NCBI RefSeq assembly: GCF_014467015.1
Contig: NZ_CP058559.1
Location: forward strand, 1,116,001-1,180,000
From: Alkalicella caledoniensis
GTDB lineage: Bacteria; Bacillota; Proteinivoracia; Proteinivoracales; Proteinivoracaceae
Length of the DNA stretch: 64,000 nt
Direction of reading: 5' to 3'
The notes beneath the pieces were generated by a model. That model was not told the DNA's origin. It made no database searches and worked only from the letters and a program-made list of their open reading frames with translations. Of this stretch, positions 34,651-42,809 are shown one piece after another; position 1 is the stretch's first letter; each line of letters opens with the position of its first letter. The translations under genes were made by a program, and so were the position numbers.

Positions 34651-35169
34651 TTAATATATTGTAAACTCTGCAGCCAAATAGTACTTATCATAATCACCTG
34701 TACCTCTAAAGTCTAAAAGATCTTTCACTATACGATATTCACCAGTATCCAAACTTCCATAGATCCAGTTCCAATTAACTTCCCATTCTATATTTTCCCC
34801 ATAAGCCAAATCATAACCAATATCTTCAAATCCGTAATAGCCATCTATAGGGATAGGTACCTGATACCATTTTCCATTGATTTTCTTTTCCAGGCAGAAA
34901 TATTCACCATAAATACACTGATTATCAGAGTTATACTCAAATGTTACAGTCAGTCCAGTAGAGGACACTGTTCCTTCCTTTACAGTCATAGTTACATCAT
35001 TAAAGTTATTGACAATATCATATGTTGTTAATTCCCAGTCAGTTGTTTCAGCAGATTGCGCAGTATTTTCTATGCCTTCAGCTGAATAACTTTCATAAGA
35101 ACCTACACATCCTGACAAGGCTAATAAAGTTATAACCATACAAAATACTAAGCACATATTTCTTTTCAT
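34651..35169 (-). CDS. Lipoprotein with an immunoglobulin-like domain
   Basis: The start is ATG 35169 (MKRNMCLVF), with GAGGAGGG upstream; the frame opens 16 codons earlier. The 172-aa lipoprotein has a signal peptide with lipobox ALSGC and then a beta-rich domain (VTMTVKEGTVSSTGLTVTFEYN ... GEYRIVKDL) similar to bacterial Ig-like domains of the Big_14 type. A related protein is encoded at 56348-56749. Function unknown, probably surface-exposed. Confidence 0.72.
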   Translation of the reverse strand: MKRNMCLVFCMVITLLALSGCVGSYESYSAEGIENTAQSAETTDWELTTYDIVNNFNDVTMTVKEGTVSSTGLTVTFEYNSDNQCIYGEYFCLEKKINGKWYQVPIPIDGYYGFEDIGYDLAYGENIEWEVNWNWIYGSLDTGEYRIVKDLLDFRGTGDYDKYYLAAEFTIY

Positions 35170-35332
35170 GTAATTTCCCTCCTCGTATAATAAGTTTATA
35201 CTTGTTAGACTCCACATATATCCATAAGTTCCCCCAATATTTAAGAACTATCATTATTCTCTTTGTACAATTCCCTGCATTCTTTTTTGTGCTTATGTAC
35301 AAGCAAAGTCTTATACTTTAAATTTAAAGGAG

Positions 35333-35371
35333 GAAAAAAGCCTACGCTACAGCGAAGGCTTTTTTCCTCTA
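35333..35371. terminator. Terminator after the double-GNAT gene
   Basis: GAGGAAAAAAGCCT and AGGCTTTTTTCCTC form a long near-perfect stem directly past the stop of the gene at 35377. Confidence 0.8.
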
Positions 35372-35376
35372 TATAT

Positions 35377-36213
35377 TTAAGTAGTTAAGCTTAGTTCCTT
35401 TACCATGCTATATGATTTATAGCCCTTTGGATCATTCTCTTTTGTAAAAATTACCTTGTACCCTAATTTTTCATAGAATTTTTCCGCTTGAAAATCTGTT
35501 GTACCTAAATTTATGCTAAAGACATTTAACCCTTTTGCTTTTTCCTCCATTTTATACATAAGACTTTTACCGATTCCATTTCCTTTATATTCTTCACTCA
35601 CTACAAGCCAACCAATATACATGGAATCTTCAGTAATACTTCCATGTACTCCCCCAGCGAATTTTTCACCATCTAATGCAACAAACATTATATTTCTTTC
35701 TTCCATTGGATAAATATTGTTATCCTTATTAAATTTATCTATTCTATCTAGCAAAATAGAATTGTATTTATCTATTTTTTCTTTAACAACCATGACCCTA
35801 ATCTTAGTATTACTTTTTATATCAAAATCAGTATTCTTCAAATAAAAATAACTAGTTGTTTTCGGTGTTTTTTCTGTAATCCCTCCAATTTCAAAGCCAA
35901 TATCCTTAAAATCTTCTGCTCTAGATTCAACTTCTGTATATAATTTCATACCTACGGCTTTATTTCGATAATAATCACTAACTTCTGAAATCAATCTTCT
36001 TAAAACATCAATATCCTCATAAAACATACTACCAATGCCTATCCAATCCCAAGAGTACTTTGCACACACACTTCCAACCAGTTTATCACCGTCAAAAGCA
36101 TAAAAATATTCATTTGATGAATCTTTTGCACCGATACATTTATAATTATAAGCTCTTAGCTGTTTTAATAGCTCATCTTTATATTCAAAGTTTTTGTCCT
36201 CTATATATCTCAC
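35377..36213 (-). CDS. GNAT-family acetyltransferase with two GNAT-like halves
   Basis: A 278-aa protein. The C-terminal half is a clear GNAT domain with the acetyl-CoA loop VSEEYKGNGIGKSLMYKME and the closing FYEKLGYKVIF. The N-terminal half (about 1-130, YFYAFDGDKLVGSVCAKY) looks like a second, degenerate GNAT fold. Substrate unknown. It begins at GTG 36213 after AGGGAGGG. The next gene upstream (DUF2207) is 59 bases away. Confidence 0.8.
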   Translation of the reverse strand: MRYIEDKNFEYKDELLKQLRAYNYKCIGAKDSSNEYFYAFDGDKLVGSVCAKYSWDWIGIGSMFYEDIDVLRRLISEVSDYYRNKAVGMKLYTEVESRAEDFKDIGFEIGGITEKTPKTTSYFYLKNTDFDIKSNTKIRVMVVKEKIDKYNSILLDRIDKFNKDNNIYPMEERNIMFVALDGEKFAGGVHGSITEDSMYIGWLVVSEEYKGNGIGKSLMYKMEEKAKGLNVFSINLGTTDFQAEKFYEKLGYKVIFTKENDPKGYKSYSMVKELSLTT

Positions 36214-36272
36214 TGGTTATCCCTCCCTAAATCAATAATCCTTTTAGCTCGCAGGTGAAGCTATACTGGTTC

Positions 36273-37934
36273 TTACCTGCTACCCCCTCCTCCACCACCG
36301 GAAAAGCCGCCTCCTCCAAAAGAACTTGTAGAGCCACCCGTCCCAGAAATGTTCGGTGTTGTGGCACTGGTAATATGATTTGTTCTATTCATAAGATACA
36401 TCATACTATAAGCATTGCAGCCGTACATTCTGGAAAATGTACCAAAGTATTCAGGTTCAAGGTTTTTCATGCTTTCCAGAACCCTCTCGCCCATATCAAA
36501 CAAAGCTGCGAAAACTAGGTAATCTCCCCAAAGTTCTGTAAAAGAGTCTCCCTTTTCATTGGGCCTGTGCATTTCCATTAGATATTCCTTTAAACCCAGT
36601 ATCTGAACAGCCTGATCAAAACCTGTAGCAGTAAAACGAAGAATACCCTTTGTGTCCTTTGCAGCTAAATTTAAATTAATTAACTCTCTTCTACCTTCTT
36701 TTTTCACATCTATAGCCCAGTCAGTGAGCTTATCATACAGCTCTTCAGCTGATTCTTCTACAACAGATTTCAAAAGTATACCGTCCTGATCTGCGTAGTC
36801 CATTAAGTAATTGAACAGTCTTTGCTCAACAATTTCAGTGGGTGTCGCATCAAGTCTAAAAGTAATAGCCTCCTCTTTTTCTTCTTCCTTATTGCTTTCT
36901 TTTAACTCCCGCTCTTCTATACTGATATAACCCGCCTTCTGCCAACGGATTAGATATGCACCGATAAGATTTTCATAGGGAATTTCTTTCCTTAATAATT
37001 TCATTGCAGAATATACAGCAGGTATGCTGCCATTAAGGGGAATACATGTAGAGTATATATGTTCTTTCCCTTGAAGTCTCACACTGGTTCCATCTGCCAA
37101 TTTGTATCGTGAGTGGAAGAAGGCATGTGTAAACACAATCACTATAAGTACTATTGCTAAAGCAATAAACAATACTATGAAATCAATATCAGAGTTATCA
37201 TTTTCTGCTGATTCCTGCAGCTGCTCAAATGACATGTTAGCTGTTGCCGCTAGCGGAAACAGTTCTTTATCAAAACGTGAAAGTACATTCACATAATCCC
37301 TTCTCCCCAATGCCTCAGACGAAAAAACCTTGAGGATTCCGTCCTTTGAAATTTCCACTTCACCTTGGAAACCATAACCCCAAATTCGGGCATTATCTTT
37401 TGTTAGAGAAGTATCCTCCATACTTATTTTTATATAGATTGATTCTGGAGCACTTGAAAGATCAGAAATAAAACGATGATAAAACCCTGCATAATCTCCA
37501 TAATTTTTGACCAATCCTTCTAGTGTATATTGGATAGTATATTCACGATCACCGTAACTGCCAATACCCCAGCAAAGCTCATATCCTTCGGATGTTTTTA
37601 AAATCCCGCTAGTACCAGCTTTTTCTTCACGAGAAAGGCTTGTATCCCAGTTTTCCAGAGCTTTAAACTGTATTCCTGACTCATCCCATACTTTAAGAGA
37701 ATGGACACTCATTCCATCCATATTGTGTAGGGCCTTGTAATATTCTGTACCACTATATACACCCCGTACCTCCCAAATCTCCGTAATTAGAGCAGACCCA
37801 TCATTATTAAGAATGACTTCAATACTTATGGATGGTATGGCATCTTCTGCAGCGAATGCCGGTGTTATACCTGTAATTGACATCATTATAAACAGTACCG
37901 AGATAATGAACAAATTTCTTTTATTATTTTTCAT
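36273..37934 (-). CDS. DUF2207-type membrane protein
   Basis: A 553-aa protein with a signal peptide (cut near Ala28), an extracellular beta-rich DUF2207 domain (about 30-220, including SIEVILNNDGSALITEIWEV), a membrane segment (about 247-268), a cytoplasmic region and a very Gly-rich tail (SSFGGGGFSGGGGGGS). That layout and tail are typical of the family. Function unknown. The ribosome binding site AGGAGGGG precedes the ATG. No known partner is adjacent. Confidence 0.85.
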   Translation of the reverse strand: MKNNKRNLFIISVLFIMMSITGITPAFAAEDAIPSISIEVILNNDGSALITEIWEVRGVYSGTEYYKALHNMDGMSVHSLKVWDESGIQFKALENWDTSLSREEKAGTSGILKTSEGYELCWGIGSYGDREYTIQYTLEGLVKNYGDYAGFYHRFISDLSSAPESIYIKISMEDTSLTKDNARIWGYGFQGEVEISKDGILKVFSSEALGRRDYVNVLSRFDKELFPLAATANMSFEQLQESAENDNSDIDFIVLFIALAIVLIVIVFTHAFFHSRYKLADGTSVRLQGKEHIYSTCIPLNGSIPAVYSAMKLLRKEIPYENLIGAYLIRWQKAGYISIEERELKESNKEEEKEEAITFRLDATPTEIVEQRLFNYLMDYADQDGILLKSVVEESAEELYDKLTDWAIDVKKEGRRELINLNLAAKDTKGILRFTATGFDQAVQILGLKEYLMEMHRPNEKGDSFTELWGDYLVFAALFDMGERVLESMKNLEPEYFGTFSRMYGCNAYSMMYLMNRTNHITSATTPNISGTGGSTSSFGGGGFSGGGGGGSR

Positions 37935-38036
37935 AGACCCCTCCTACATGTGTTTTTCGTGTTATTTTAATTATTAACTTCTATATTATTTCCTAGATTC
38001 CTTTATTTTACATTCTATCAAACCAACATATACTTA

Positions 38037-39011
38037 CTATGCCCATTCTATTGCTGGAGGGGAATTGAAAATGGCTACATTTTCTTCACTTTCTTCAATA
38101 TAACTAAAATAGTCTAAAACAGTTTGATTATATTCATCAAGGATTTTGATCATACCGTAAATACTCATAAACACATTTGGGATATAATTACAGTCTAGAT
38201 AGTCTTTCACTAAATCCAATGAAGGATTTAGTGGTATATGTACAAACTCAGCTTCTGTGTGTTCTATCTTTTTCCCAACATGGGCTAATATCTCAGATGT
38301 GCTTTCTTTGTTTTTACCTATTAGGGACATCATAACCCATGGTCTCTCTACTTCATAACGTATGTACCCAATTATTTTACCTTCTTTAATTAAAGTTGAA
38401 GCTGTGAATTCCCTTTCATGACTTACCCAGTCTAAGAAATTATTCCCTGGGAAAACTGCAAGGGGTTCATCTTTATTCCAGTTATGCCAGATCTCAACTA
38501 TTTCTTTGATATCTTGGGGTTCAACAGGTCGTTCTATTATTTCTGTAAAAACTTGTGGCAAATTTTCTTTAGATATTTTTAAACCTGAAGGAGAAAACAT
38601 TTTAGCCCTGTATCCAAATCTAGGATAATAGTCTTTTTCTCCAAATAATGTGCTCATAGCATAACCCTTTTCTTTTGCTACTTTGTGCCCTTCCATTAAC
38701 AGCTTACCACCGACACCTAGACTTTGGTATTCAGGATGTACAGCTAAAGGAGAAAGATTTACTGCTTTAACCAGTTCTCCCCTAATATACATATCAACAG
38801 GGACAAACAGTGCGTAACCCACGATAATTCCTTCTACCTCAGCAACTAATGCCAAATCATTATCATAGTTTTTCACATGTCTAAGTACATCTCCTAGTAT
38901 CATCTCTCTAAAAAAATCTGGACCAGGTTTTCTCTTTCTAAATGCCAATAGGCAAGTTTCTGCTATACCATTGTAATCTTTTTGGGTTTCTTTTCTGATA
39001 ATTAAATTCAA
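38037..39011 (-). CDS. Eis-like GNAT acetyltransferase
   Basis: The start is best placed at TTG 39011 (MNLIIRKETQKDYNG), because AAAGGAGG sits eight bases upstream and the GNAT fold begins there; the frame is open to 39125. The 324-aa product has the acetyl-CoA loop VHPEYQSLGVGGKLL and the phrase STLFGEKDYYPRFGY typical of Eis-related enzymes, with a C-terminal second domain. It may acetylate amines such as aminoglycosides or peptides. Substrate unknown. Confidence 0.82.
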   Translation of the reverse strand: MNLIIRKETQKDYNGIAETCLLAFRKRKPGPDFFREMILGDVLRHVKNYDNDLALVAEVEGIIVGYALFVPVDMYIRGELVKAVNLSPLAVHPEYQSLGVGGKLLMEGHKVAKEKGYAMSTLFGEKDYYPRFGYRAKMFSPSGLKISKENLPQVFTEIIERPVEPQDIKEIVEIWHNWNKDEPLAVFPGNNFLDWVSHEREFTASTLIKEGKIIGYIRYEVERPWVMMSLIGKNKESTSEILAHVGKKIEHTEAEFVHIPLNPSLDLVKDYLDCNYIPNVFMSIYGMIKILDEYNQTVLDYFSYIEESEENVAIFNSPPAIEWA

Positions 39012-39169
39012 ATTATCATCCTCCTTTTTTTTTATTAGAGACACCTTTACAGACGTTGTCTCTAATTTATATCCCCCCTTGAAATATTCCAATAATAATA
39101 TCAGTTTTCTACTAAAGTGTATCATAGTTACTAAACTTACTTTATTAACTTTTAGTTAAATTAACCACA

Positions 39170-39196
39170 AAAGCCTAAGCTTATGGCTTAGGCTTT
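39170..39196. terminator. CTAAGC-family hairpin after tatD
   Basis: AAGCCTAAGC and GCTTAGGCTT form a perfect stem with a 4-nt loop. It is followed by TCTCCATATTTGGT, also found after the hairpin at 34551. Confidence 0.65.
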
Positions 39197-39219
39197 GTCT
39201 CTCCATATTTGGTTACCTC

Positions 39220-39990
39220 TTAAATTCCATATAGCCTTCTGACATTGGCACTGGTAACCCTTGAAACTTCGTTAAATGGTATTTTCCGTAGCTCTGCTAT
39301 AGTGCCAGCGACCTGTCGCACATATGCTGGCTCATTACGCCTTTTACCTAGAGGCCCTGGGGTTAAGTAAGGTGCATCTGTTTCCACAAAAAGACTGTCT
39401 AGGGGTATATACTTTGCCACTTCTTGAAGACTTCTTGCGCTTCTATAGGTAACAGGACCAGCTATGGATAAATAAAAGCCCAGCTTGACATATTCCTTCG
39501 CCAAAGATAGATCACCTGAGTAACAATGCAGTACACCCCGTAAATTGGGGTTCTTTTTCTTTTCTGACTTAATAATCTCAAAGGTGTCTTGATTTGCCTT
39601 TCTATCGTGGACAACTATAGGTAAATTTAGATCACCGGCTACTTCAATTAATTCTACAAACCATTTTTTCTGGATTTCCTTTTCATTGGGATAATGGTGA
39701 TAATCCAGACCAATCTCACCGAAACCGACAATCTTTTTGCTACTTTGGGCAACCCTTTTAACCTCTGCTAAGATGTCATAGTTCATCTCAGGTCCTGCAC
39801 AGTTATATCCAACCGTTGCATATATGTTCTCATGTTTTTCCGCCAGTGCCACAGCTGCTCTATTACTCTCAGGCCCACCTCCAGATTCGATAACTATATC
39901 TATGCCATCTTTCTTAAGATTTCTGATAACAATTTCCCTATCCCTATCGAATTTTCTACTACTTAAGTGAGCGTGACTATCTATTAACAT
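39220..39990 (-). CDS. TatD-family metal-dependent hydrolase
   Basis: A 256-aa TIM-barrel hydrolase, full length. Metal ligands are visible: DSHAHL at the N-terminus (HxH), the Glu in GFGEIGLDYH, the His in IVVHDRKA and HCYSG, and the Asp in FVETDAPYLTP. Family members are 3'-5' DNases or D-aminoacyl-type hydrolases involved in DNA repair or quality control. It follows a separate hairpin and is probably a single-gene unit; the WYL regulator upstream ends in a strong terminator. Confidence 0.92.
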   Translation of the reverse strand: MLIDSHAHLSSRKFDRDREIVIRNLKKDGIDIVIESGGGPESNRAAVALAEKHENIYATVGYNCAGPEMNYDILAEVKRVAQSSKKIVGFGEIGLDYHHYPNEKEIQKKWFVELIEVAGDLNLPIVVHDRKANQDTFEIIKSEKKKNPNLRGVLHCYSGDLSLAKEYVKLGFYLSIAGPVTYRSARSLQEVAKYIPLDSLFVETDAPYLTPGPLGKRRNEPAYVRQVAGTIAELRKIPFNEVSRVTSANVRRLYGI

Positions 39991-40025
39991 ATGAATCCCT
40001 CCCTAAAACTTCTATCTCTATTATA

Positions 40026-40065
40026 AAATACAATCACTGACAACTATGTGTCAGTGATTGTATTT
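40026..40065. terminator. Terminator between the WYL regulator and tatD
   Basis: AAATACAATCACTGACA and TGTCAGTGATTGTATTT form a perfect 17-bp stem with a 6-nt loop. It includes the last codons of the WYL-regulator gene. Confidence 0.8.
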
Positions 40066-40971
40066 ATTTAACATTTTATTAATATACCCTTTAACATTAC
40101 TTCGTAAAAAGTCAGGTTCTAAAACCTCACAATCCTGCCCAAAACCCAAGATAAACTTTATTAGTCCTTCTTCATTGGGATAAACATCTTCCACACAAAA
40201 ATACCCATCCACCATCTCACTAATGTTATTTTTGTCAAAATACTCAGGAAGCTGTTCACCTAAGTCCCTTGAAAACTTTAACTTTACTTTAACACTTCTT
40301 TTACTATAAGAATCCGAGAAAATTTGCTCAAGTTGATCCAGTGAGATATCCCGTTTCGAAAATTTATCACCTAATTTAAGATTTCGCATCCTTACTAACT
40401 TAAATTTTCTATAATCATCTCTCACCTTACAATAAGCAATAAAGTACCAGTCTCCATGTTCAAGGGTAACTTGGATGGGCTCTGCAATCCTTTCCCCATA
40501 CTCTTTGTTACGATTTATATAACTAAAAATTAGCTCTCTAGATTCCTCTATGGATTTATTGATTAAAAATAAGTATTCCTTCAGCTCTTCCTTCATACTA
40601 AAATGGGATAAATCAATCTTTAGTTTGCCATGATTATTACTCTGATCATAAACCCTCTCAAACTTCTGCCCTATGTCGTTAAATCCCTGGTTCTTACCCA
40701 TCAAATTGCCTAGACTATTCATTAAGGGAATTAGAGTTAAGGCTTCGTTTTTATTTAAGAACAGGTTCTTGATGTCATAATCCTCCATAATATAATACCC
40801 CCCACCCTTTCCACCTACTGATGCAATGGGAACACCGGATTCACAGATTTTTTCAATATCTCTATAAATAGTCCTCAAAGAGACCTCAAAATGATCTGCC
40901 AGCTCTAGCCCAGTAACTTTACCCCTGTTTAAAATAATTAGCATTATTGAAAGCAGTCTATCTACCCTCAC
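40051..40971 (-). CDS. WYL-domain HTH transcriptional regulator
   Basis: A 306-aa regulator. The N-terminal HTH_11 (about 1-60: MLIILNRGKVTGLELADHFEVSLRTIYRDIEKIC) precedes a central WYL domain (about 140-220: REYGERIAEPIQVTLEHGDWYFIAYC) and the C-terminal WCX region. The target is unknown. Translation starts at a GTG with GGGGGG upstream. The lipoprotein upstream (41074) is on the same strand 102 bases away, so co-transcription is possible. Confidence 0.9.
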   Translation of the reverse strand: MRVDRLLSIMLIILNRGKVTGLELADHFEVSLRTIYRDIEKICESGVPIASVGGKGGGYYIMEDYDIKNLFLNKNEALTLIPLMNSLGNLMGKNQGFNDIGQKFERVYDQSNNHGKLKIDLSHFSMKEELKEYLFLINKSIEESRELIFSYINRNKEYGERIAEPIQVTLEHGDWYFIAYCKVRDDYRKFKLVRMRNLKLGDKFSKRDISLDQLEQIFSDSYSKRSVKVKLKFSRDLGEQLPEYFDKNNISEMVDGYFCVEDVYPNEEGLIKFILGFGQDCEVLEPDFLRSNVKGYINKMLNKYNH

Positions 40972-41073
40972 GAAATCCCCCCTTCCCTTTTTTAACTCCG
41001 TTAAGGCACACTTTTTTAGCGTAACATAGGATGTACAGTTTTAGGTTTTCAATGATTGGGCAAACACAACATC

Positions 41074-41814
41074 TTAAAAACTTCTTAAGTATCCACCCAA
41101 ATAATAATAGTGCTTCATATCATTGGGTCCAAAATATACCTCAAATATCTTGGCATCTCTATTTAGTAAGTACACAGCTTGAACATTAATTGATTTGTTA
41201 ATATTGGTAACCATTATTTTATCTTCTCTCATCAAATATATTGAAGTTTCTGCAACTGTTCCTATGGATGAAATAATTTCTGTTCTTCCACTATCATCTA
41301 AGTCAATCTCCTCTGTATTACCTTCTATTTTTATAACTGAATTTTCCACTTGCTCTTGTTCATAGAACCAGTAGTAGTTTACTTGATGGTTCGCGCCTAG
41401 AATACCGTAAATCTTTATAGCTTTTTTTCCAAATACTTCTGTTTCTTCTATTCCATAGATTTCATCAGAAGTTCCTTCCATGGTTACTTCTTCTATAAGA
41501 AACACTTTTCCATTTACCTGTATAGAACCACTTACCTGACCATTAGTTTTATTATTAAACAACTTTACTACTATTCCCTGATCAAGTTTTTTCTCATTAA
41601 GAACATCACCCTCTACATCTTCAGTTAAATGGCTTAAGGTAAAAGGAGTTATTTCTTCAAAAATTAAAGATAACGTCTCTTTTTCTTGACCATTATCTTT
41701 TTCTCCTAACTCCGCATCACCCGCTTGGGGATTAGAAGCTCGAGTGTTAGGAACTTGGGCACAACCACTTAACATTAGGAACAAAACCAAAATTACACAA
41801 AATTTCCCTTTCAT
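41074..41814 (-). CDS. Lipoprotein of unknown function
   Basis: The start is ATG 41814 (MKGKFCVIL), with AGGAGGG upstream. The 246-aa protein has a signal peptide with lipobox MLSGCAQ. After a Ser/Asn/Glu-rich linker comes a globular, beta-rich domain without motifs I recognise. It is predicted to be anchored on the outer face of the membrane. Neighbours: the WYL regulator downstream and an ABC transporter operon upstream, separated by a terminator. Confidence 0.7.
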   Translation of the reverse strand: MKGKFCVILVLFLMLSGCAQVPNTRASNPQAGDAELGEKDNGQEKETLSLIFEEITPFTLSHLTEDVEGDVLNEKKLDQGIVVKLFNNKTNGQVSGSIQVNGKVFLIEEVTMEGTSDEIYGIEETEVFGKKAIKIYGILGANHQVNYYWFYEQEQVENSVIKIEGNTEEIDLDDSGRTEIISSIGTVAETSIYLMREDKIMVTNINKSINVQAVYLLNRDAKIFEVYFGPNDMKHYYYLGGYLRSF

Positions 41815-41953
41815 ATTTATCCCTCCTATTATTATTACAGCTCCCAAATTTAGTAGTAATACTAAATTGTGATTGCAGTTCCATAGACGTAACTAAAGGA
41901 AAAAAGTTTCAGTTTTTTAGTTAATTTAGATATTATTATTACAAACTACCTAA

Positions 41954-41980
41954 AAACCTAAGCTATTCGCTTAGGTTTTG
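41954..41980. terminator. CTAAGC-family terminator after the ABC exporter operon
   Basis: AAAACCTAAGC and GCTTAGGTTTT form a perfect stem with a 5-nt loop and a T-rich end. Confidence 0.75.
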
Positions 41981-42037
41981 TATTTTTGTACTATTTGTTT
42001 CCTTACTTCTCAGCCAATAACCACAAAATGCTCTATA

Positions 42038-42790
42038 TTAAAATCCCTTTTTTTCTAACCACTCATACAACATTTTCTCTCTAGAAGATGTTTTTTCTTC
42101 ATCTCCGTCATGTTTTCCTAGGGTCAGCTTATCATGGATATTTCCATCCATAAGGAATATTACTCTGCCTGCCCTGGCTGCAACTTTCACATCATGGGTA
42201 ACTATAATGACTGTTGTGCCATCTGTATTGACAGCATTAATTATATCCAATACTTCCTTTGAGGTACTGCTGTTTAGGGCTCCAGTGGGTTCATCCCCAA
42301 ATAAAATATCTGGTTGATTGATCAATGCTCGGCATATGGCTGCACGTTGCAACTGTCCCCCTGAAACTTTTTTAATGTCATGGCCAGCTACACTATCAAT
42401 GCCTGTCTTTACCATAAGTGTATGGGCATTTTGATTCACCTGTTCCCTTGATAGCTTGCCAAGCTTAAACCCAGGAAGTACAATGTTATCCCTAATAGAT
42501 AAATTTTTAAGCAGATAAGAGTGTTGAAAAATAAATCCCATTTGTTTTAGTCTTACTTCACTTATTTTTTCATCATCCAGCTTAGAAATATCTTTTCCGC
42601 AAAGGAGCACACTGCCTGAAGTGGGTCTATCCATTCCACTGATACTATAAAGCAATGTAGATTTTCCAGAACCGGACTGTCCCATTATTGCTATGAACTC
42701 ACCCTCTTCAACCTCAAAATTTATATTGTTTAACACCTGTGTATCTTCAAAACTTTTACATAGATTCTCTACCTTTAAAATTGCTTTCAT
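42038..42790 (-). CDS. ABC transporter ATPase (LolD/MacB type)
   Basis: The start is ATG 42790 (MKAILKVENL), with GGGGAGGGG upstream; the frame opens nine codons earlier. The 250-aa ATPase has Walker A GQSGSGKST, signature VSGGQLQRAAICRAL and Walker B ILFGDEPTGAL, typical of the MacB/LolD/FtsE group that works with FtsX-like permeases. It probably drives the large permease encoded upstream for export of a lipid, peptide or antibiotic. Confidence 0.92.
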   Translation of the reverse strand: MKAILKVENLCKSFEDTQVLNNINFEVEEGEFIAIMGQSGSGKSTLLYSISGMDRPTSGSVLLCGKDISKLDDEKISEVRLKQMGFIFQHSYLLKNLSIRDNIVLPGFKLGKLSREQVNQNAHTLMVKTGIDSVAGHDIKKVSGGQLQRAAICRALINQPDILFGDEPTGALNSSTSKEVLDIINAVNTDGTTVIIVTHDVKVAARAGRVIFLMDGNIHDKLTLGKHDGDEEKTSSREKMLYEWLEKKGF

Positions 42791-42809
42791 AGTGCCCCTC
42801 CCCAATTTA